From the NCBI GenBank assembly GCA_035606355.1, contig DATNFO010000040.1, positions 62,001 through 126,000 on the forward strand: a stretch of DNA of 64,000 nucleotides, in the 5' to 3' direction. Below, piece by piece: positions 36,574-45,784 of the stretch (positions are counted from its first letter, which is position 1; every line of letters begins with the position of its first letter). Below the pieces are notes generated by a model. It ran no database searches, was not told where the DNA came from, and worked only from the letters and a program-made list of their open reading frames with translations. A program made the translations under genes and the position numbers. The DNA comes from Sulfopaludibacter sp035606355. Its GTDB lineage: Bacteria; Acidobacteriota; Terriglobia; Bryobacterales; Bryobacteraceae.

Positions 36574-38187
36574 TCAGAAGCCGGCGAGGCGGCGGAAGGC
36601 TTCTTCGGCTTCGGGATCGGCGCCGGCGGGGACGTGCGAGAGGTAGATGCCGACCCACTGACGCGCTCTCTGGAAGTCGTGGATCTGGCTGAAATACTCG
36701 CCCAGTTTTCTTGCGCAGCGGGGCAGTTGCGGATCTCGTTCGATGTGGACGGCGCACTCCGTTTCTATGGAGGCGGTCGCGTCTCCCGATGCCGGTCCGC
36801 GCGTGAACACGAGCGCCGTTTCGTCGTGGTAGACGAGAGTCCAGCCGAGATGGACAGCCTGCTTATAGAGATTGCCGGTGGTGTATTCGAAGCCGCCCAT
36901 GATGACCGTGTTTACGCCGTACTTATCGAGCAACTGCTGCGGCGTGGGACGGCCCGGGTCGGGATGATCGTAGAGGATGCTCGCGTAATCCTTGAACACG
37001 TTCTCGCTGAGGGCGCGGCCATCGATGAACACCTGATATCGCGGCCATAAACGCCAGATCAGATACCCGCCCCATTCGTAGGTGTTGTAAACGGGACCGG
37101 GCAGATTGTGCGCAAGCACGAAATCGGCGGCGCCCGCGGGGTACTTCCAAAGTGCGGGACGGAATTGCAAAATGCCGGCGCGCAGCGGAGTGATGAGGAA
37201 GAAGGCGATCAGGGCCGCTGCCGCCAATCCCGGCCATGTGCGCTTCCAAGGCCAATAGCTCGCTATCACGATGGGCGCGAAGAACGCGACGAGGGGAATG
37301 TTGCGCTGGGCGGTGAGGGACGCGGCGGCGAATGCGATGAAGAGCAGCCAATCGGCGAGGCGGGCGCGGCGCCGGGCCCAGAGAAGCGCGGCGAGACCAG
37401 CGGCGAGCAGAATGCTATACGCTTGCGGCGGCCAGATCGGCGTGCCGGACCATTCCAGCAGGGTCGACGTAAGAAAGCTGCTGCGATAGGAGATCAGCAC
37501 CGGGACGATGAGGAAGCCGTTCGGGTTCAAGCCGGAAATGAGAACGGCCGCCGCGCCCCAGATCCAAAGCTGCCTCCTGGGTGGTTGCGCGGTGATGACG
37601 TATGCTCCGATGGCCAGCCATCCGAGAAAGAAGCCGCCGTGACAATTGGCCCAGATCAGCAGGATGACCGGCAGCAGCCATAAGCGCCGCCCGCTTTCGA
37701 GCACAGCGATGGTGATGCCGAGGAGCAGGAAGGAAATCAAGTACGGCCGGTCGGTGCGGAAGCCCGCCGCTGCGAGCAGAGTAGCGCAGCCCATGGCCGC
37801 CGCGAGCGCGCGATAGAAGCCGCCGGTGCGCCGCCACACGATCCACGCCGCGACACCGCAGATCGCGAGCAGAAGCGCCACACGCCAGAACACCAGACCG
37901 GGGAAGCCGGCGACCGAGTAGAGGGCATACATCAGCACCTCGGAGAGCCATTCGTGAGTGAGGTTGAAGCGGCGCGTGGTTTCTTCGCCGGGATATGCAG
38001 AGCCTGCGTGGGCCGTGGTGTACGCGAAGGGATCGGGGACCGGCAGTTTGTGGTGCGCGGCGATGTAACGTCCGGTGGCGAGGTGCCACCAGAGATCGGT
38101 ATCGGCGATCGGAGTAGAGAAGAGAGCGATCAGGAACAGCGCTGCTGCCCCGAGCAGAGCCGGGTACCACCAACGCGCTTGCGTCAC
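36574..38187 (-). CDS. Polytopic GT-C-like membrane protein with C-terminal TPR-like tail
   Basis: 537 residues from a GTG, three bases after the upstream stop. About ten transmembrane helices follow an N-terminal DTDLWWHLATGRYI motif, which recalls the aspartate loop after TM1 of GT-C glycosyltransferase-like proteins. A periplasmic region has YNTYEWGGYLIW and FIDGRALSENVF. The last 90 residues are soluble and helical. Many acidobacterial genomes carry similar uncharacterised proteins. Lipid-linked sugar transfer is possible, but no substrate can be named. Confidence 0.65.
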   Translation of the reverse strand: MTQARWWYPALLGAAALFLIALFSTPIADTDLWWHLATGRYIAAHHKLPVPDPFAYTTAHAGSAYPGEETTRRFNLTHEWLSEVLMYALYSVAGFPGLVFWRVALLLAICGVAAWIVWRRTGGFYRALAAAMGCATLLAAAGFRTDRPYLISFLLLGITIAVLESGRRLWLLPVILLIWANCHGGFFLGWLAIGAYVITAQPPRRQLWIWGAAAVLISGLNPNGFLIVPVLISYRSSFLTSTLLEWSGTPIWPPQAYSILLAAGLAALLWARRRARLADWLLFIAFAAASLTAQRNIPLVAFFAPIVIASYWPWKRTWPGLAAAALIAFFLITPLRAGILQFRPALWKYPAGAADFVLAHNLPGPVYNTYEWGGYLIWRLWPRYQVFIDGRALSENVFKDYASILYDHPDPGRPTPQQLLDKYGVNTVIMGGFEYTTGNLYKQAVHLGWTLVYHDETALVFTRGPASGDATASIETECAVHIERDPQLPRCARKLGEYFSQIHDFQRARQWVGIYLSHVPAGADPEAEEAFRRLAGF

Positions 38188-38190
38188 CGG

Positions 38191-38796
38191 CTATTGCACC
38201 GTCACGGGACGGTCGAAGACCACATCGATGGTGGAGCCCTGGCGGAGCTCGACTTCGCGCCCGCGAGTGAGCAGCACGGTGGCGAGTCCGACGCCCGCGC
38301 CGGCTCCCGCGCCGATGCCTGCGCCCCTCCAGGTGCGCTCCGCGAGTCCGCCGATAGCTGCTCCGGATCCGGAGAGGGTCGCGACGCGCGCGGCGTCGGC
38401 GCCGTGGCTGGAGCCTTGTTTGATGTCGTTTTCTTTCGAATCGACCTTCTGGTCGGTGCCCGCGGCATCCACGCTGGTCAGGTGCGGCGCGACCTGCACC
38501 TGTTGCCCGGAGGTGAGTGTCATGTTCTCGATGCGAATCGCCAGTTCGGCGTTGCCGCTGACCCGGCCGCTGCGCCGCGCGTGCGTGACGACGCCCTGTA
38601 CATACGTGCCGACCGGCACGACGATCGCGCCGCCGGCGGCGATGGGCGTGGCGGTGCGCATGTAGACGAAGTCGCCCTCTTTCGCGGTGCGTGTGCTGAT
38701 GGAGTTTACCAGGTGGAGAGCGACGTGGCTGCCCTGCGGGATTTCCGCTGAGGGGGCCGCGCAGACAAATGCGAGTGCGAGTAAGACAAGGCGCAT
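38191..38796 (-). CDS. Exported hypothetical protein with glycine-rich hydrophobic segment
   Basis: 201 residues from the ATG at 38796, preceded by AGGAG at good spacing. Upstream extension of the frame overlaps the VanZ gene in another frame and is rejected. Signal peptide MRLVLLALAFVCAAPSA. The core (VALHLVNSISTRTAKEGDFV, VPVGTYVQGVVTHARRSGRV, LAIRIENMTLTSGQ) is beta-rich and resembles the TrbI/VirB10-like barrel fragment seen in lone exported proteins. A glycine-rich stretch (GAGIGAGAGAGVGLA) lies near the end. Function unknown. It is probably co-transcribed with the GT-C-like gene. Confidence 0.72.
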   Translation of the reverse strand: MRLVLLALAFVCAAPSAEIPQGSHVALHLVNSISTRTAKEGDFVYMRTATPIAAGGAIVVPVGTYVQGVVTHARRSGRVSGNAELAIRIENMTLTSGQQVQVAPHLTSVDAAGTDQKVDSKENDIKQGSSHGADAARVATLSGSGAAIGGLAERTWRGAGIGAGAGAGVGLATVLLTRGREVELRQGSTIDVVFDRPVTVQ

Positions 38797-38856
38797 GAGG
38801 AACGCTCCTGAGGTTATGGTAGCGCGCTGCTCGCTCGGGAGCGCTCTGCGCGCCTC

Positions 38857-38893
38857 CGACCGGTCTGGAGACGTCTGGAGACCGGTCGCTACC
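38857..38893. repeat. Palindromic repeat, family B copy 4 with internal duplication
   Basis: GACCGGTCTGGAGACGTCTGGAGACCGGTC contains a tandem ten-base duplication of GTCTGGAGAC between the ACCG/CGGT arms. The TAG stop of the VanZ gene (38889-38891) is its outermost codon on the minus strand. Confidence 0.7.
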
Positions 38894-40004
38894 TCGGCTT
38901 TCGGGAGTCGCAGAACCAGAGGGCTAGTGCGAGGAGCAGCGCCAGGACGGAATCGGACACTTCGGCGACGCGTCCGGGGAGGTAGCGCTGTATCCATTCG
39001 AGCACCAGCAATGCCGGCGCCAACACTGCCGCTCCGATGCGGTAGGGCGTTCCGGCGCGGCGCCAGAGCCACAGGACGGCGCCGTAATCGAACAGCTTTC
39101 GCGTGAACACGATGAGCCCGGATTCGCGAGGCGCCATGAAACTGGACGCGAACGGGATCCATGAGAATCGCGCCGGAGAATCCGTGAAATGGAACGGCGT
39201 CAACTCGGCAACCACTACCGCGGCAGCGATGAGGACCACCGCTACGCGCAGCCGCAGCGTGCCGCGCAAGATCAGCCAGAGCAGCAGCGCCGCCGCAGCG
39301 CCGCAGAGTTCTTCGCTCTGCAGAGTGCGTGTGACCACGAAGATCCGCAGCGGCAGACACGCGAGGGCCACCGCCACCCTCCAGCGGAGGGCTTCGCCGA
39401 AGGCCATTTCGATCATCACCGCGACGGCGAGCCACTCCGCGGTGGCAGTGAACGCCTGAACCAGCGAAAACGACGCCGGCATCCATACCGCCGACAGGGT
39501 ATTCCGTATGCGCGTTTGGCTGAATACCGGAAAAAATGGATACATCTGGGCACACGTCCAGGCGGCCAGCAGCAACATTGCCGATACGGCCGTCTGGCGG
39601 GAGGCTCGCTGGAACGCGCGCTCGAGCTTCGCGCCGAAAACCAGGGCGGCGATGCATCCGGCGAGAGCTCCGGCGGTGTTGCTGGCCACATCGGAAAGGC
39701 TGGGGTCGCGGCCGGGGACGTATACCTGAAGGTATTCCATGCACAAGGAAAGCAGGAACCCGAAGATCGCGCCGCCGATTGCCGCTCGATCGCGCCGCCG
39801 GAAACTGAGCACCACCAGCGCTCCCACCGGCAGGTAGAGGACGAAATTAAGAACAACGTCCCGCAGGGCGAAGCGGCTCCAGGCTGTCGGCCAGGAGTGC
39901 AGCAGCACGACTAGCGGGTCGGCCGATGCGTCGAAGTGAAATCGCCAGGGGTAAAGAGAGCCGTAAACGATCAGTGCGACGGTGAGCAGCAACAGCCGTC
40001 GCAT
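38889..40004 (-). CDS. VanZ-like membrane protein
   Basis: 371 residues. The first half is a VanZ-like domain: hydrophobic helix 1 with YGSLYPWRF, DVVLNFVLYLPVGALVVL, the family's SLCMEYLQVYVPGRDPS motif, and SDVASNTAGALAGC. A second hydrophobic half adds four or five more helices and a RYLPGRVAEVSD motif near the end that echoes the VanZ motif. It is therefore possibly a duplicated domain. VanZ proteins are linked to glycopeptide tolerance and envelope functions. Overlaps the upstream 101-residue gene by one base. Its stop codon sits in a palindromic repeat. Confidence 0.8.
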   Translation of the reverse strand: MRRLLLLTVALIVYGSLYPWRFHFDASADPLVVLLHSWPTAWSRFALRDVVLNFVLYLPVGALVVLSFRRRDRAAIGGAIFGFLLSLCMEYLQVYVPGRDPSLSDVASNTAGALAGCIAALVFGAKLERAFQRASRQTAVSAMLLLAAWTCAQMYPFFPVFSQTRIRNTLSAVWMPASFSLVQAFTATAEWLAVAVMIEMAFGEALRWRVAVALACLPLRIFVVTRTLQSEELCGAAAALLLWLILRGTLRLRVAVVLIAAAVVVAELTPFHFTDSPARFSWIPFASSFMAPRESGLIVFTRKLFDYGAVLWLWRRAGTPYRIGAAVLAPALLVLEWIQRYLPGRVAEVSDSVLALLLALALWFCDSRKPR

Positions 40005-40309
40005 CAGTGTTTCGAAAAACGGCGCAAGCGGAAGAGTTCAGACAGGGAAATGTAAAGGTTGACGAAGCCGAGGCCGGTGATGGCGCCGCGTACGTAGAGA
40101 TTGTCCCAGTACGGCCGCCAGCGCATGAGGCTGGCGAAGTAGTTGTGATCCCAGTAATCCGTCCACGGAAACGCGGCCAGGAAGATACCGATCTCCAGGC
40201 AGAAGGTGATCAGGAGGACGGCCGACATCTTGTGATACCAGCGCCACTGCGGGCGCTGCGGCGGCTCGGCCGGTTCGACGGCGTGCGACCCGGGTTCTTC
40301 GGGCATCAT
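40004..40309 (-). CDS. Small membrane protein, hypothetical
   Basis: 101 residues. A proline-rich charged N-terminus is followed by a membrane segment (MSAVLLITFCLEIGIFLAAF), an aromatic loop (WTDYWDHNYFASLMRWRPYW) and a second hydrophobic stretch (GAITGLGFVNLYISLSEL). No family recognised. It overlaps rnhB by four bases (ATGA) and the VanZ gene by one, so it belongs to the rplS-rnhB transcription unit. Confidence 0.7.
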   Translation of the reverse strand: MMPEEPGSHAVEPAEPPQRPQWRWYHKMSAVLLITFCLEIGIFLAAFPWTDYWDHNYFASLMRWRPYWDNLYVRGAITGLGFVNLYISLSELFRLRRFSKH

Positions 40310-40992
40310 GCCGCGCCCGCCGTATCGAACAAGTCCATTTGCGGATTGTAATCCACCGGAAAGATGGCACGCGCGCGCACCGGTTCAAAGCTGAGGCGAT
40401 GGAGCGGAGTGGGTCCGAATTCCTGTATGGCGCGCTGATGCTCTTCGGTGGCGTACCCCTTGTGCGAGGCAAGTCCGTAGGCTGGAAACACCTGGTCCCA
40501 GGCGCGCATGCAGGCGTCGCGATAGACCTTCGCGATGATGGATGCGGCGGCGATCGCGTGGCACCGCATATCGCCTTTAATGAGGGAGCGCTGAGGCACG
40601 GGAAGATCGATGGGGACGGCGTCGATGAGCAGAAAATCGGGCTTGGGATTGAGGCGGCTGACGGCGAGGCGCATGGCCATGCGGCTGGCCTGATAGATGT
40701 TGAGGTGGTCGATGGTGGCGGCGTCCACGGCGGCGATCGCCCAGGCAGCGGCGCGTTCGCGAATGCGTTCGTTGAGCACTTCGCGGCGCCCGGCATCCAG
40801 CAGTTTGCTATCGTTCAGGCCGCGGATGGCGCGATCGGGCGCAAGAATGACGGCAGCGGCAACGACGGGGCCGAACAGAGCTCCGCGGCCGACTTCGTCT
40901 ACTCCGGCGACGGCGGAGAATCCGCGCGCCTGGAGCTCGCGCTCGAGCGTTGCTTCACAACGGTATTTCGCGCCCGCACCCTCGGGTCGCAT
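40306..40992 (-). CDS. rnhB: Ribonuclease HII
   Basis: 228 residues. The active-site start motif is GVDEVGRGALFGPVVAAAV (Asp and Glu). LNDSKLL and DAVPIDLP supply further acidic residues, and KGDMRCHAIAAASIIAKVYRD is the second conserved block. It removes ribonucleotides from DNA-RNA hybrids in the cytoplasm. It follows rplS by 17 bases, a conserved neighbourhood in many bacteria. A short C-terminal extension ends in MDLFDT. Confidence 0.95.
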   Translation of the reverse strand: MRPEGAGAKYRCEATLERELQARGFSAVAGVDEVGRGALFGPVVAAAVILAPDRAIRGLNDSKLLDAGRREVLNERIRERAAAWAIAAVDAATIDHLNIYQASRMAMRLAVSRLNPKPDFLLIDAVPIDLPVPQRSLIKGDMRCHAIAAASIIAKVYRDACMRAWDQVFPAYGLASHKGYATEEHQRAIQEFGPTPLHRLSFEPVRARAIFPVDYNPQMDLFDTAGAA

Positions 40993-41009
40993 GATTTCGC
41001 CTGGAGCGC

Positions 41010-41357
41010 TTATTCGCGTTCCCGCAGACGGGCGGCTTTGCCCTTTAAGCCACGCAGGTAGTACAGTTTAGCGCGGCGAACGCGACCCGTGCGGATGACA
41101 TCGATATGGTCGATGACGCGCGCGTTCATGGGGAAAATGCGCTCTACGCCCTGGCCGAAACTGACCTTGCGTACGGTGATGCTCTCGCCCATGCCGCTGT
41201 TGTTGCGGGCGATAACAGTGCCTTCAAACGCCTGGAGGCGCTCTTTATCGCCTTCCTTGATCTTTACGTGGACACGGATGGTATCGCCCGGCCGAAAAAC
41301 GGGGAGATCCGTCCGCTTGTTCTTCTCGATAAACTTCGTCAACAACGCGTTCTGCAT
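41010..41357 (-). CDS. rplS: 50S ribosomal protein L19
   Basis: 115 residues, normal length. Typical features are FRPGDTIRVHVKIKEGDKER, FEGTVIARNNSGMGESITVR, FPMNARVIDHIDVIRTGRVR and the C-terminal KLYYLRGLKGKAAR. In many bacteria it follows trmD directly. Here a GH28 gene and an ADOP permease lie between. Confidence 0.97.
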   Translation of the reverse strand: MQNALLTKFIEKNKRTDLPVFRPGDTIRVHVKIKEGDKERLQAFEGTVIARNNSGMGESITVRKVSFGQGVERIFPMNARVIDHIDVIRTGRVRRAKLYYLRGLKGKAARLRERE

Positions 41358-41392
41358 GGAAATTTCCTTGAATCCTCTAGTTTACACGAAAG

Positions 41393-43741
41393 TTATTCGT
41401 TTCGCAGTGCCGCGTTGGGGTCGACGCTCATGGCCCGCCGGGCGGGAAGCCAGCAGGCCAGGGCGGCAGTTGCCACCACCAGTGTCGCAGCGATTACCGG
41501 AGCGGCGACTGGGGTGGCGGCAAGTCCCCAGAGGAGTCCGCGGAGCAGCTTCAGACCAAGCACTGAGCCGAGCGCTCCAAGGGCAAGTCCCGCGGCTACT
41601 GCTGTAAACGACTGCCGGAAAACGAGAGCGTGGATCTTGCCCGGGGTTGCGCCGAGCGCCATGCGGATGCCGATTTCTTGCGTGCGCCGCGACGTTGTGT
41701 ACGCCGTGACGCCGTAGATTCCACCGGCGGCGAGCATCAGCGCGAGGGCGGCGGTGGCAGCCAGGAGAGACATGAGGAACCGGCGGCCGGCGACCGTATC
41801 GCCGATCAGCGTGCGCATGGAAGCGCCCAGAAGTACGGGCTGCCGCGGATCGACACCGGCGATCGCCCGACGGATGGCGCGCTCCATCTCTTTCGGCGGA
41901 CGCGAGGTGCGGGCGACGATGAATTGAGCGCGCTGCAGGGCCGCGGCGGCGAGATAGACGGCCGGCTGACCTGCGCCATCGAGCGTCGAGTGATGCAGCG
42001 AAGCGACCACACCGACGACGCGCTTCCAGTTGGAGGGATGCTCGGGCGTGCAGTTCAGGCAGATGTTGCTGCCTGCCGGAGCCGCATCGCTCACGAGCAC
42101 CGCGTCGCTATCGGGCCGCATGTCTTCAGCGGTGAGCCAGCGGCCCGATTTCAGACGCGCGCCGAGGGTCTGGAGATAGTCCGGACTAACGACGTCGATC
42201 TCTCCCACAACACCGGGGGCGAGGAAACCGCCGTGGTTCTCGCCGCTGAAGGGAAGCGCATCGACCGTGCCCGCCGAGTCGACGCCGGGAATCGCTCGGA
42301 CGGCGTCGAGGAACTTGCTGTAGATTTCGCCGCGCGAGGCGGGTGTGGGATAGCGATCGGGCGCGGCGAGCACGACCGCAGCGAAGACGTGGTCGGGATC
42401 GAAGCCGGGGTTGGTGTGGACGAGCGAGACGAAGTTGGTGAGCAGTTGGCCGCCGGCGACGACGAGCACGACCGCGATCGCGACTTCGGCCGCGACGAGG
42501 GTTCCGCGCAACCGGTCGCGGGGAGAAGCGAGAGAGGAGCGTGCCGCGAAATCGCCGGCCCCGGCTCCGCGCAGCGCGGGCGCGATGCCGAAGACAATTC
42601 CGTTGGCCAGCGCGATGGCCAGGGAGAACGCGAAGACGGATAGACCGGCGTGTGCGTTGGTGAGCCGCGGGATGTTCGCGGGCGCGATGGCCGGGAGCAC
42701 TCGCCAGGCGAGCGCGGCCAACAGAAATCCGCCGAGACCGCCGAGTCCCGCAAGCACACAGCTTTCCGTGAGGAGTTGGCGGGCGATGCGCAAGCGCCCG
42801 GCGCCCATCGCCATGCGGACCGCGAGTTCGCGGCGGCGCGCGAGGCCGCGGGCGAGCAGTAAATTTGCGACGTTGGCGCAGCCGATGACGAGGAAGAGGC
42901 CGGCGGCTCCGAAGAGCACCCACAGCGCCGGCTTTGCTTGGCCAAGTGCGCTATCGCGGAGCGCCGCGGCGGAGAGCGTGCGGTCGCGATTGGTGGCGGC
43001 AAAATCGCGCGCCAGGTCCGTGCCGATAGACGCGATTTCCTGCCGCGCACTGTCGAGTGAGACGCCGGGGCGGAGTCGCGCGATGGCTCCGACGGAGCTG
43101 GTGGTGAGTGCCGCGGGCTTCAGTTGCAGGATCTCCCAGAACTCAACGTACGGAGCGGGCGTGTGAGTGGCATCGCGGCGCATGGGAAAGTTGAAGCGCT
43201 CCGGCATGACACCCGTGACGGCGTAGGTGCGGCCGCCCGCTGCGACCGCACGGCCTACGATGCGGCGATCCGCGTGGAAGCGGGCACGCCACATTCCGTA
43301 GCTGAGCAGCAATTCGCCGGGAACTTCGGGGGTACGGCCGAGCATCGGCGTGACTCCCAGGGTAGGGAAGAGGTTCGGCGAGACCCGTAGTCCGTAGTGG
43401 GCTTCGGGTGGCGCACCGCCGTCGCCGGGAAGATCGAGAACCGAATTGCTGTACATCGCGACGGAGGCGAGAGTGCGAGAACGGCGCGCGATCTCGAGCG
43501 CGTCCTGCGGAAACACCCAATCACCGAGCGAGGGCGCGGCGTGCGCGGTGTCGCTGCGAATCTGAATCAGTTCGGAAGGACGGGAGTAGGGCAGCGGATC
43601 GAGCAGCACGGCTTTGACGGCGGTGAAGACTACGGCTGTCGCGCCGATGCTCAGCGCGGTGGAGAGGAGCGCGATTGCGGTGGTCAGCGGATTGCGGCGA
43701 AGGAGGCGCAGGGCCAAGCGAACATCGTGAAACAAAAACAT
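41393..43741 (-). CDS. ADOP-type FtsX/MacB-like permease (ABC transporter permease family)
   Basis: 782 residues from the ATG at 43741 (MFLFHDVRLALRLLRRNPLT). The frame upstream overlaps the GH28 gene and is excluded. It has two FtsX/MacB-type halves, each with a periplasmic MacB-like loop: SIGATAVVFTAVKAVLLDPL at the start, FLVIGCANVANLLLARGLAR, RRRELAVRMAMGAGRLRI, later YTTSRRTQEIGIRMALGATP and the end motif SVDPNAALRNE. These duplicated orphan permeases are abundant in Acidobacteria and lack a dedicated ATPase gene beside them, as here. Substrate unknown. It starts 11 bases after the GH28 stop. Confidence 0.88.
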   Translation of the reverse strand: MFLFHDVRLALRLLRRNPLTTAIALLSTALSIGATAVVFTAVKAVLLDPLPYSRPSELIQIRSDTAHAAPSLGDWVFPQDALEIARRSRTLASVAMYSNSVLDLPGDGGAPPEAHYGLRVSPNLFPTLGVTPMLGRTPEVPGELLLSYGMWRARFHADRRIVGRAVAAGGRTYAVTGVMPERFNFPMRRDATHTPAPYVEFWEILQLKPAALTTSSVGAIARLRPGVSLDSARQEIASIGTDLARDFAATNRDRTLSAAALRDSALGQAKPALWVLFGAAGLFLVIGCANVANLLLARGLARRRELAVRMAMGAGRLRIARQLLTESCVLAGLGGLGGFLLAALAWRVLPAIAPANIPRLTNAHAGLSVFAFSLAIALANGIVFGIAPALRGAGAGDFAARSSLASPRDRLRGTLVAAEVAIAVVLVVAGGQLLTNFVSLVHTNPGFDPDHVFAAVVLAAPDRYPTPASRGEIYSKFLDAVRAIPGVDSAGTVDALPFSGENHGGFLAPGVVGEIDVVSPDYLQTLGARLKSGRWLTAEDMRPDSDAVLVSDAAPAGSNICLNCTPEHPSNWKRVVGVVASLHHSTLDGAGQPAVYLAAAALQRAQFIVARTSRPPKEMERAIRRAIAGVDPRQPVLLGASMRTLIGDTVAGRRFLMSLLAATAALALMLAAGGIYGVTAYTTSRRTQEIGIRMALGATPGKIHALVFRQSFTAVAAGLALGALGSVLGLKLLRGLLWGLAATPVAAPVIAATLVVATAALACWLPARRAMSVDPNAALRNE

Positions 43742-43752
43742 TGAAAACCCTG

Positions 43753-45021
43753 TCAGTGCCGGCCGGGTGGTACGGAAACCTCGGCATTGTCGGTTACGAG
43801 CGGCGGCCCCGATTCCGGCAGAATCTCGACATCGCGGAGCACAATGCCTTTCGCGTTGGTCACGGTGAAGCCTTTCTTCGCGGAGACGCGGATGTTGTCG
43901 AACGTGATCCCCTGAATCGGCATCTCCTTCAGTCCGGTGATCTGCCCGGCGCTGGCGGAGCCGCGAGCCGTAATGTTGCTGATGTGTATGTCGCGGAAGA
44001 TGGGCGTGCCGGGGCCGACGGGAAAAAGGTCGGTGGGCTTGTCCGCGCCTTGATAGAAGGTGACGATGTTGATGGCTTCGGCGACATCCTGCATGACGAT
44101 GTTGGAGATTGAGATGCCTTCCACAATGCCGCCCCGTCCGCGCTGAGACTTGAGCCGGATTCCCTTGCCGGTGCCGTGAAAAACGCAGTTGGAGACGGCG
44201 ACGTTGCGCACTCCGCCGCTCATTTCGCTGCCGATCACGATGCCGCCGTGACCCTGCTTCATGGTGCAGTTCGTAATGACGATGTCCTCGTCGGGCCGCG
44301 CCATTTTTCGGCCAAGCTCGTCTTTGCCGGACTTCAGCGTGATGCAATCGTCGCCTACATCGATGTGGCAATCGGAGATGTGCACCCAGCGGCAGGATTC
44401 CGGATTAATGCCGTCCGTGTTCGGCGAGGGCACGCGATTAGTAATCGTGACGCCGCGGACGTTGACGTATTCGCAGAGGAGCGGGTGAATGGTCCAGCTT
44501 GCGGAATCGACGAGGCGCACGTTTTCGATGCGCACGTTGCGGCAGCCGACGAGACGGATCATCTGGGGCCGTCCATGCCGGATCTTGGCGACTTCGGCGA
44601 GTTCGGCGGGCGTGGATGCTTTGGCGGTATGGTTCTTGCCGCTGACCATCCACTCGCGTTTCCACCAGACCTCGCCTTGCCCGTCGATTGTCCCGGGTCC
44701 GGTGATGGAGACGTTCTCGAGGTCCTCGCCATAGATGAGGGAAGAGATTTCCTCGTGGTTGTCCCAAACGGATTTGCGGAGAGGGTAATCGGCGGGGTCG
44801 CCGCTGCCGAGGATCGTGGCTCCGGCTTCGAGGTGCAGTTCGAGATTGCTGCGGAGTTGGATGGTCCCGGTGCGGTACTGCCCCGCGGCGACGACGACGG
44901 TGCCGCCGGATGCGCAGGCTTCGATAGCTTTGGCGATGCTGTTGCCGAAGTCGCGCGTGTTGCAGGTGGCGGCTTGCGCGGCAGTGACGGCGAGGGCGAG
45001 GAACGCGAGTTTCGGGATCAC
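43753..45021 (-). CDS. GH28 polygalacturonase-family protein
   Basis: 422 residues with signal peptide MIPKLAFLALAVTAAQA. Right-handed beta-helix pattern with GH28 active-site blocks: N201-T-D203, D224-D225 (VGDDC), G257-H-G-G260 and R289-L-K291. All catalytic acids appear intact. The family hydrolyses galacturonic acid links in pectin, including polygalacturonan, rhamnogalacturonan and xylogalacturonan; the exact linkage is not deducible. Secreted or periplasmic. It lies between trmD and rplS on the same strand with the ADOP permease, an unusual place for a pectinase. Confidence 0.9.
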   Translation of the reverse strand: MIPKLAFLALAVTAAQAATCNTRDFGNSIAKAIEACASGGTVVVAAGQYRTGTIQLRSNLELHLEAGATILGSGDPADYPLRKSVWDNHEEISSLIYGEDLENVSITGPGTIDGQGEVWWKREWMVSGKNHTAKASTPAELAEVAKIRHGRPQMIRLVGCRNVRIENVRLVDSASWTIHPLLCEYVNVRGVTITNRVPSPNTDGINPESCRWVHISDCHIDVGDDCITLKSGKDELGRKMARPDEDIVITNCTMKQGHGGIVIGSEMSGGVRNVAVSNCVFHGTGKGIRLKSQRGRGGIVEGISISNIVMQDVAEAINIVTFYQGADKPTDLFPVGPGTPIFRDIHISNITARGSASAGQITGLKEMPIQGITFDNIRVSAKKGFTVTNAKGIVLRDVEILPESGPPLVTDNAEVSVPPGRH

Positions 45022-45067
45022 GGGCTTACCTACAGGGTTGCATAGATTGTGAAATGGGGACGACGTC

Positions 45068-45095
45068 CGCGACCGGTCTGGAGACCGGTCGTTAC
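45068..45095. repeat. Palindromic repeat, family B copy 5 at the trmD end
   Basis: GCGACCGGTCTGGAGACCGG then TCGTTAC, a near-perfect palindrome. The complement of its right end (TAACGACCGGTC) includes the TAA stop of trmD at 45092-45094. Confidence 0.75.
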
Positions 45096-45784
45096 TTGAT
45101 CAGATCCGGGCGGAGGCGCTTTGTTTTGTCGAGCGCCAGTTTTTTTCGGAAGCGGCGGATTTCTTCGTGATTGCCGTTCATCAGGACTTCGGGCGCCTTC
45201 CAGCCCCGGAATTCCGCCGGCCTGGTCCAGTGTGGACAATCGAGCAGTCCTTCGCCATGTCCTTCGGTTTGGAAGGAATCGAAGGTCGCGGAAGTTTCGT
45301 TGCCGAGCACTCCGGGAATCAGGCGAGCGACCGTATCGACAACGACCGCGGCGGCGAGCTCGCCACCTGAGAGCACGTAATTGCCGATGGAGATTTCGTC
45401 GTCGGCAAGATGTTCGGCGACCCGCTCGTCCACGCCTTCATAGCGGCCGCAGATCAGCAGGATTTCCCGTTCGCGAACGAGCGCGTTGGCCATCGCCTGG
45501 TCGAACATGCGGCCTTGCGCGGAGAGTAGCAGCGTTTTTTGTCCTTCGATGCGCGAGGGCCAGATCGCCTCGACGGCATCGAAAATAGGCTCGCACTTCA
45601 TGACCATGCCTTCGCCGCCGCCGAAGGGGCGGTCGTCGACAGTTTTGTGACGGTCATGAGTCCAGTCGCGCAGGTTGTGAATGCGGATGTCGAGCAGTCC
45701 TTCCTTGCGGCCGCGGCTGACCACTCCGTGCGCGAAGGGGCCTTCGAAAAACTCGGGGAATATCGTGAGAACGTGAAAGATCAC
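45092..45784 (-). CDS. trmD: tRNA (guanine-37-N1)-methyltransferase
   Basis: 230 residues. Trefoil-knot SPOUT enzyme: LTIFPEFFEGPFAHGVV, RPFGGGEGMVMKCEP, ICGRYEGVDERV and ISIGNYVLSGGELAA. It methylates G37 of tRNAs reading CNN codons, using S-adenosylmethionine, and so prevents frameshifts. The start overlaps the rimM stop by four bases (ATGA), the standard rimM-trmD coupling. Confidence 0.97.
   Translation of the reverse strand: MIFHVLTIFPEFFEGPFAHGVVSRGRKEGLLDIRIHNLRDWTHDRHKTVDDRPFGGGEGMVMKCEPIFDAVEAIWPSRIEGQKTLLLSAQGRMFDQAMANALVREREILLICGRYEGVDERVAEHLADDEISIGNYVLSGGELAAAVVVDTVARLIPGVLGNETSATFDSFQTEGHGEGLLDCPHWTRPAEFRGWKAPEVLMNGNHEEIRRFRKKLALDKTKRLRPDLIK

Noticed and set aside
38797..39744. 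N-terminal extension of the exported protein at 38191
   Set aside because: It overlaps the VanZ gene in another frame; a good ribosome site and signal peptide support 38796.
43742..44371. N-terminal extension of the ADOP permease
   Set aside because: It overlaps the GH28 gene in another frame; the canonical MFLFHDVRLALRLL start is at 43741.
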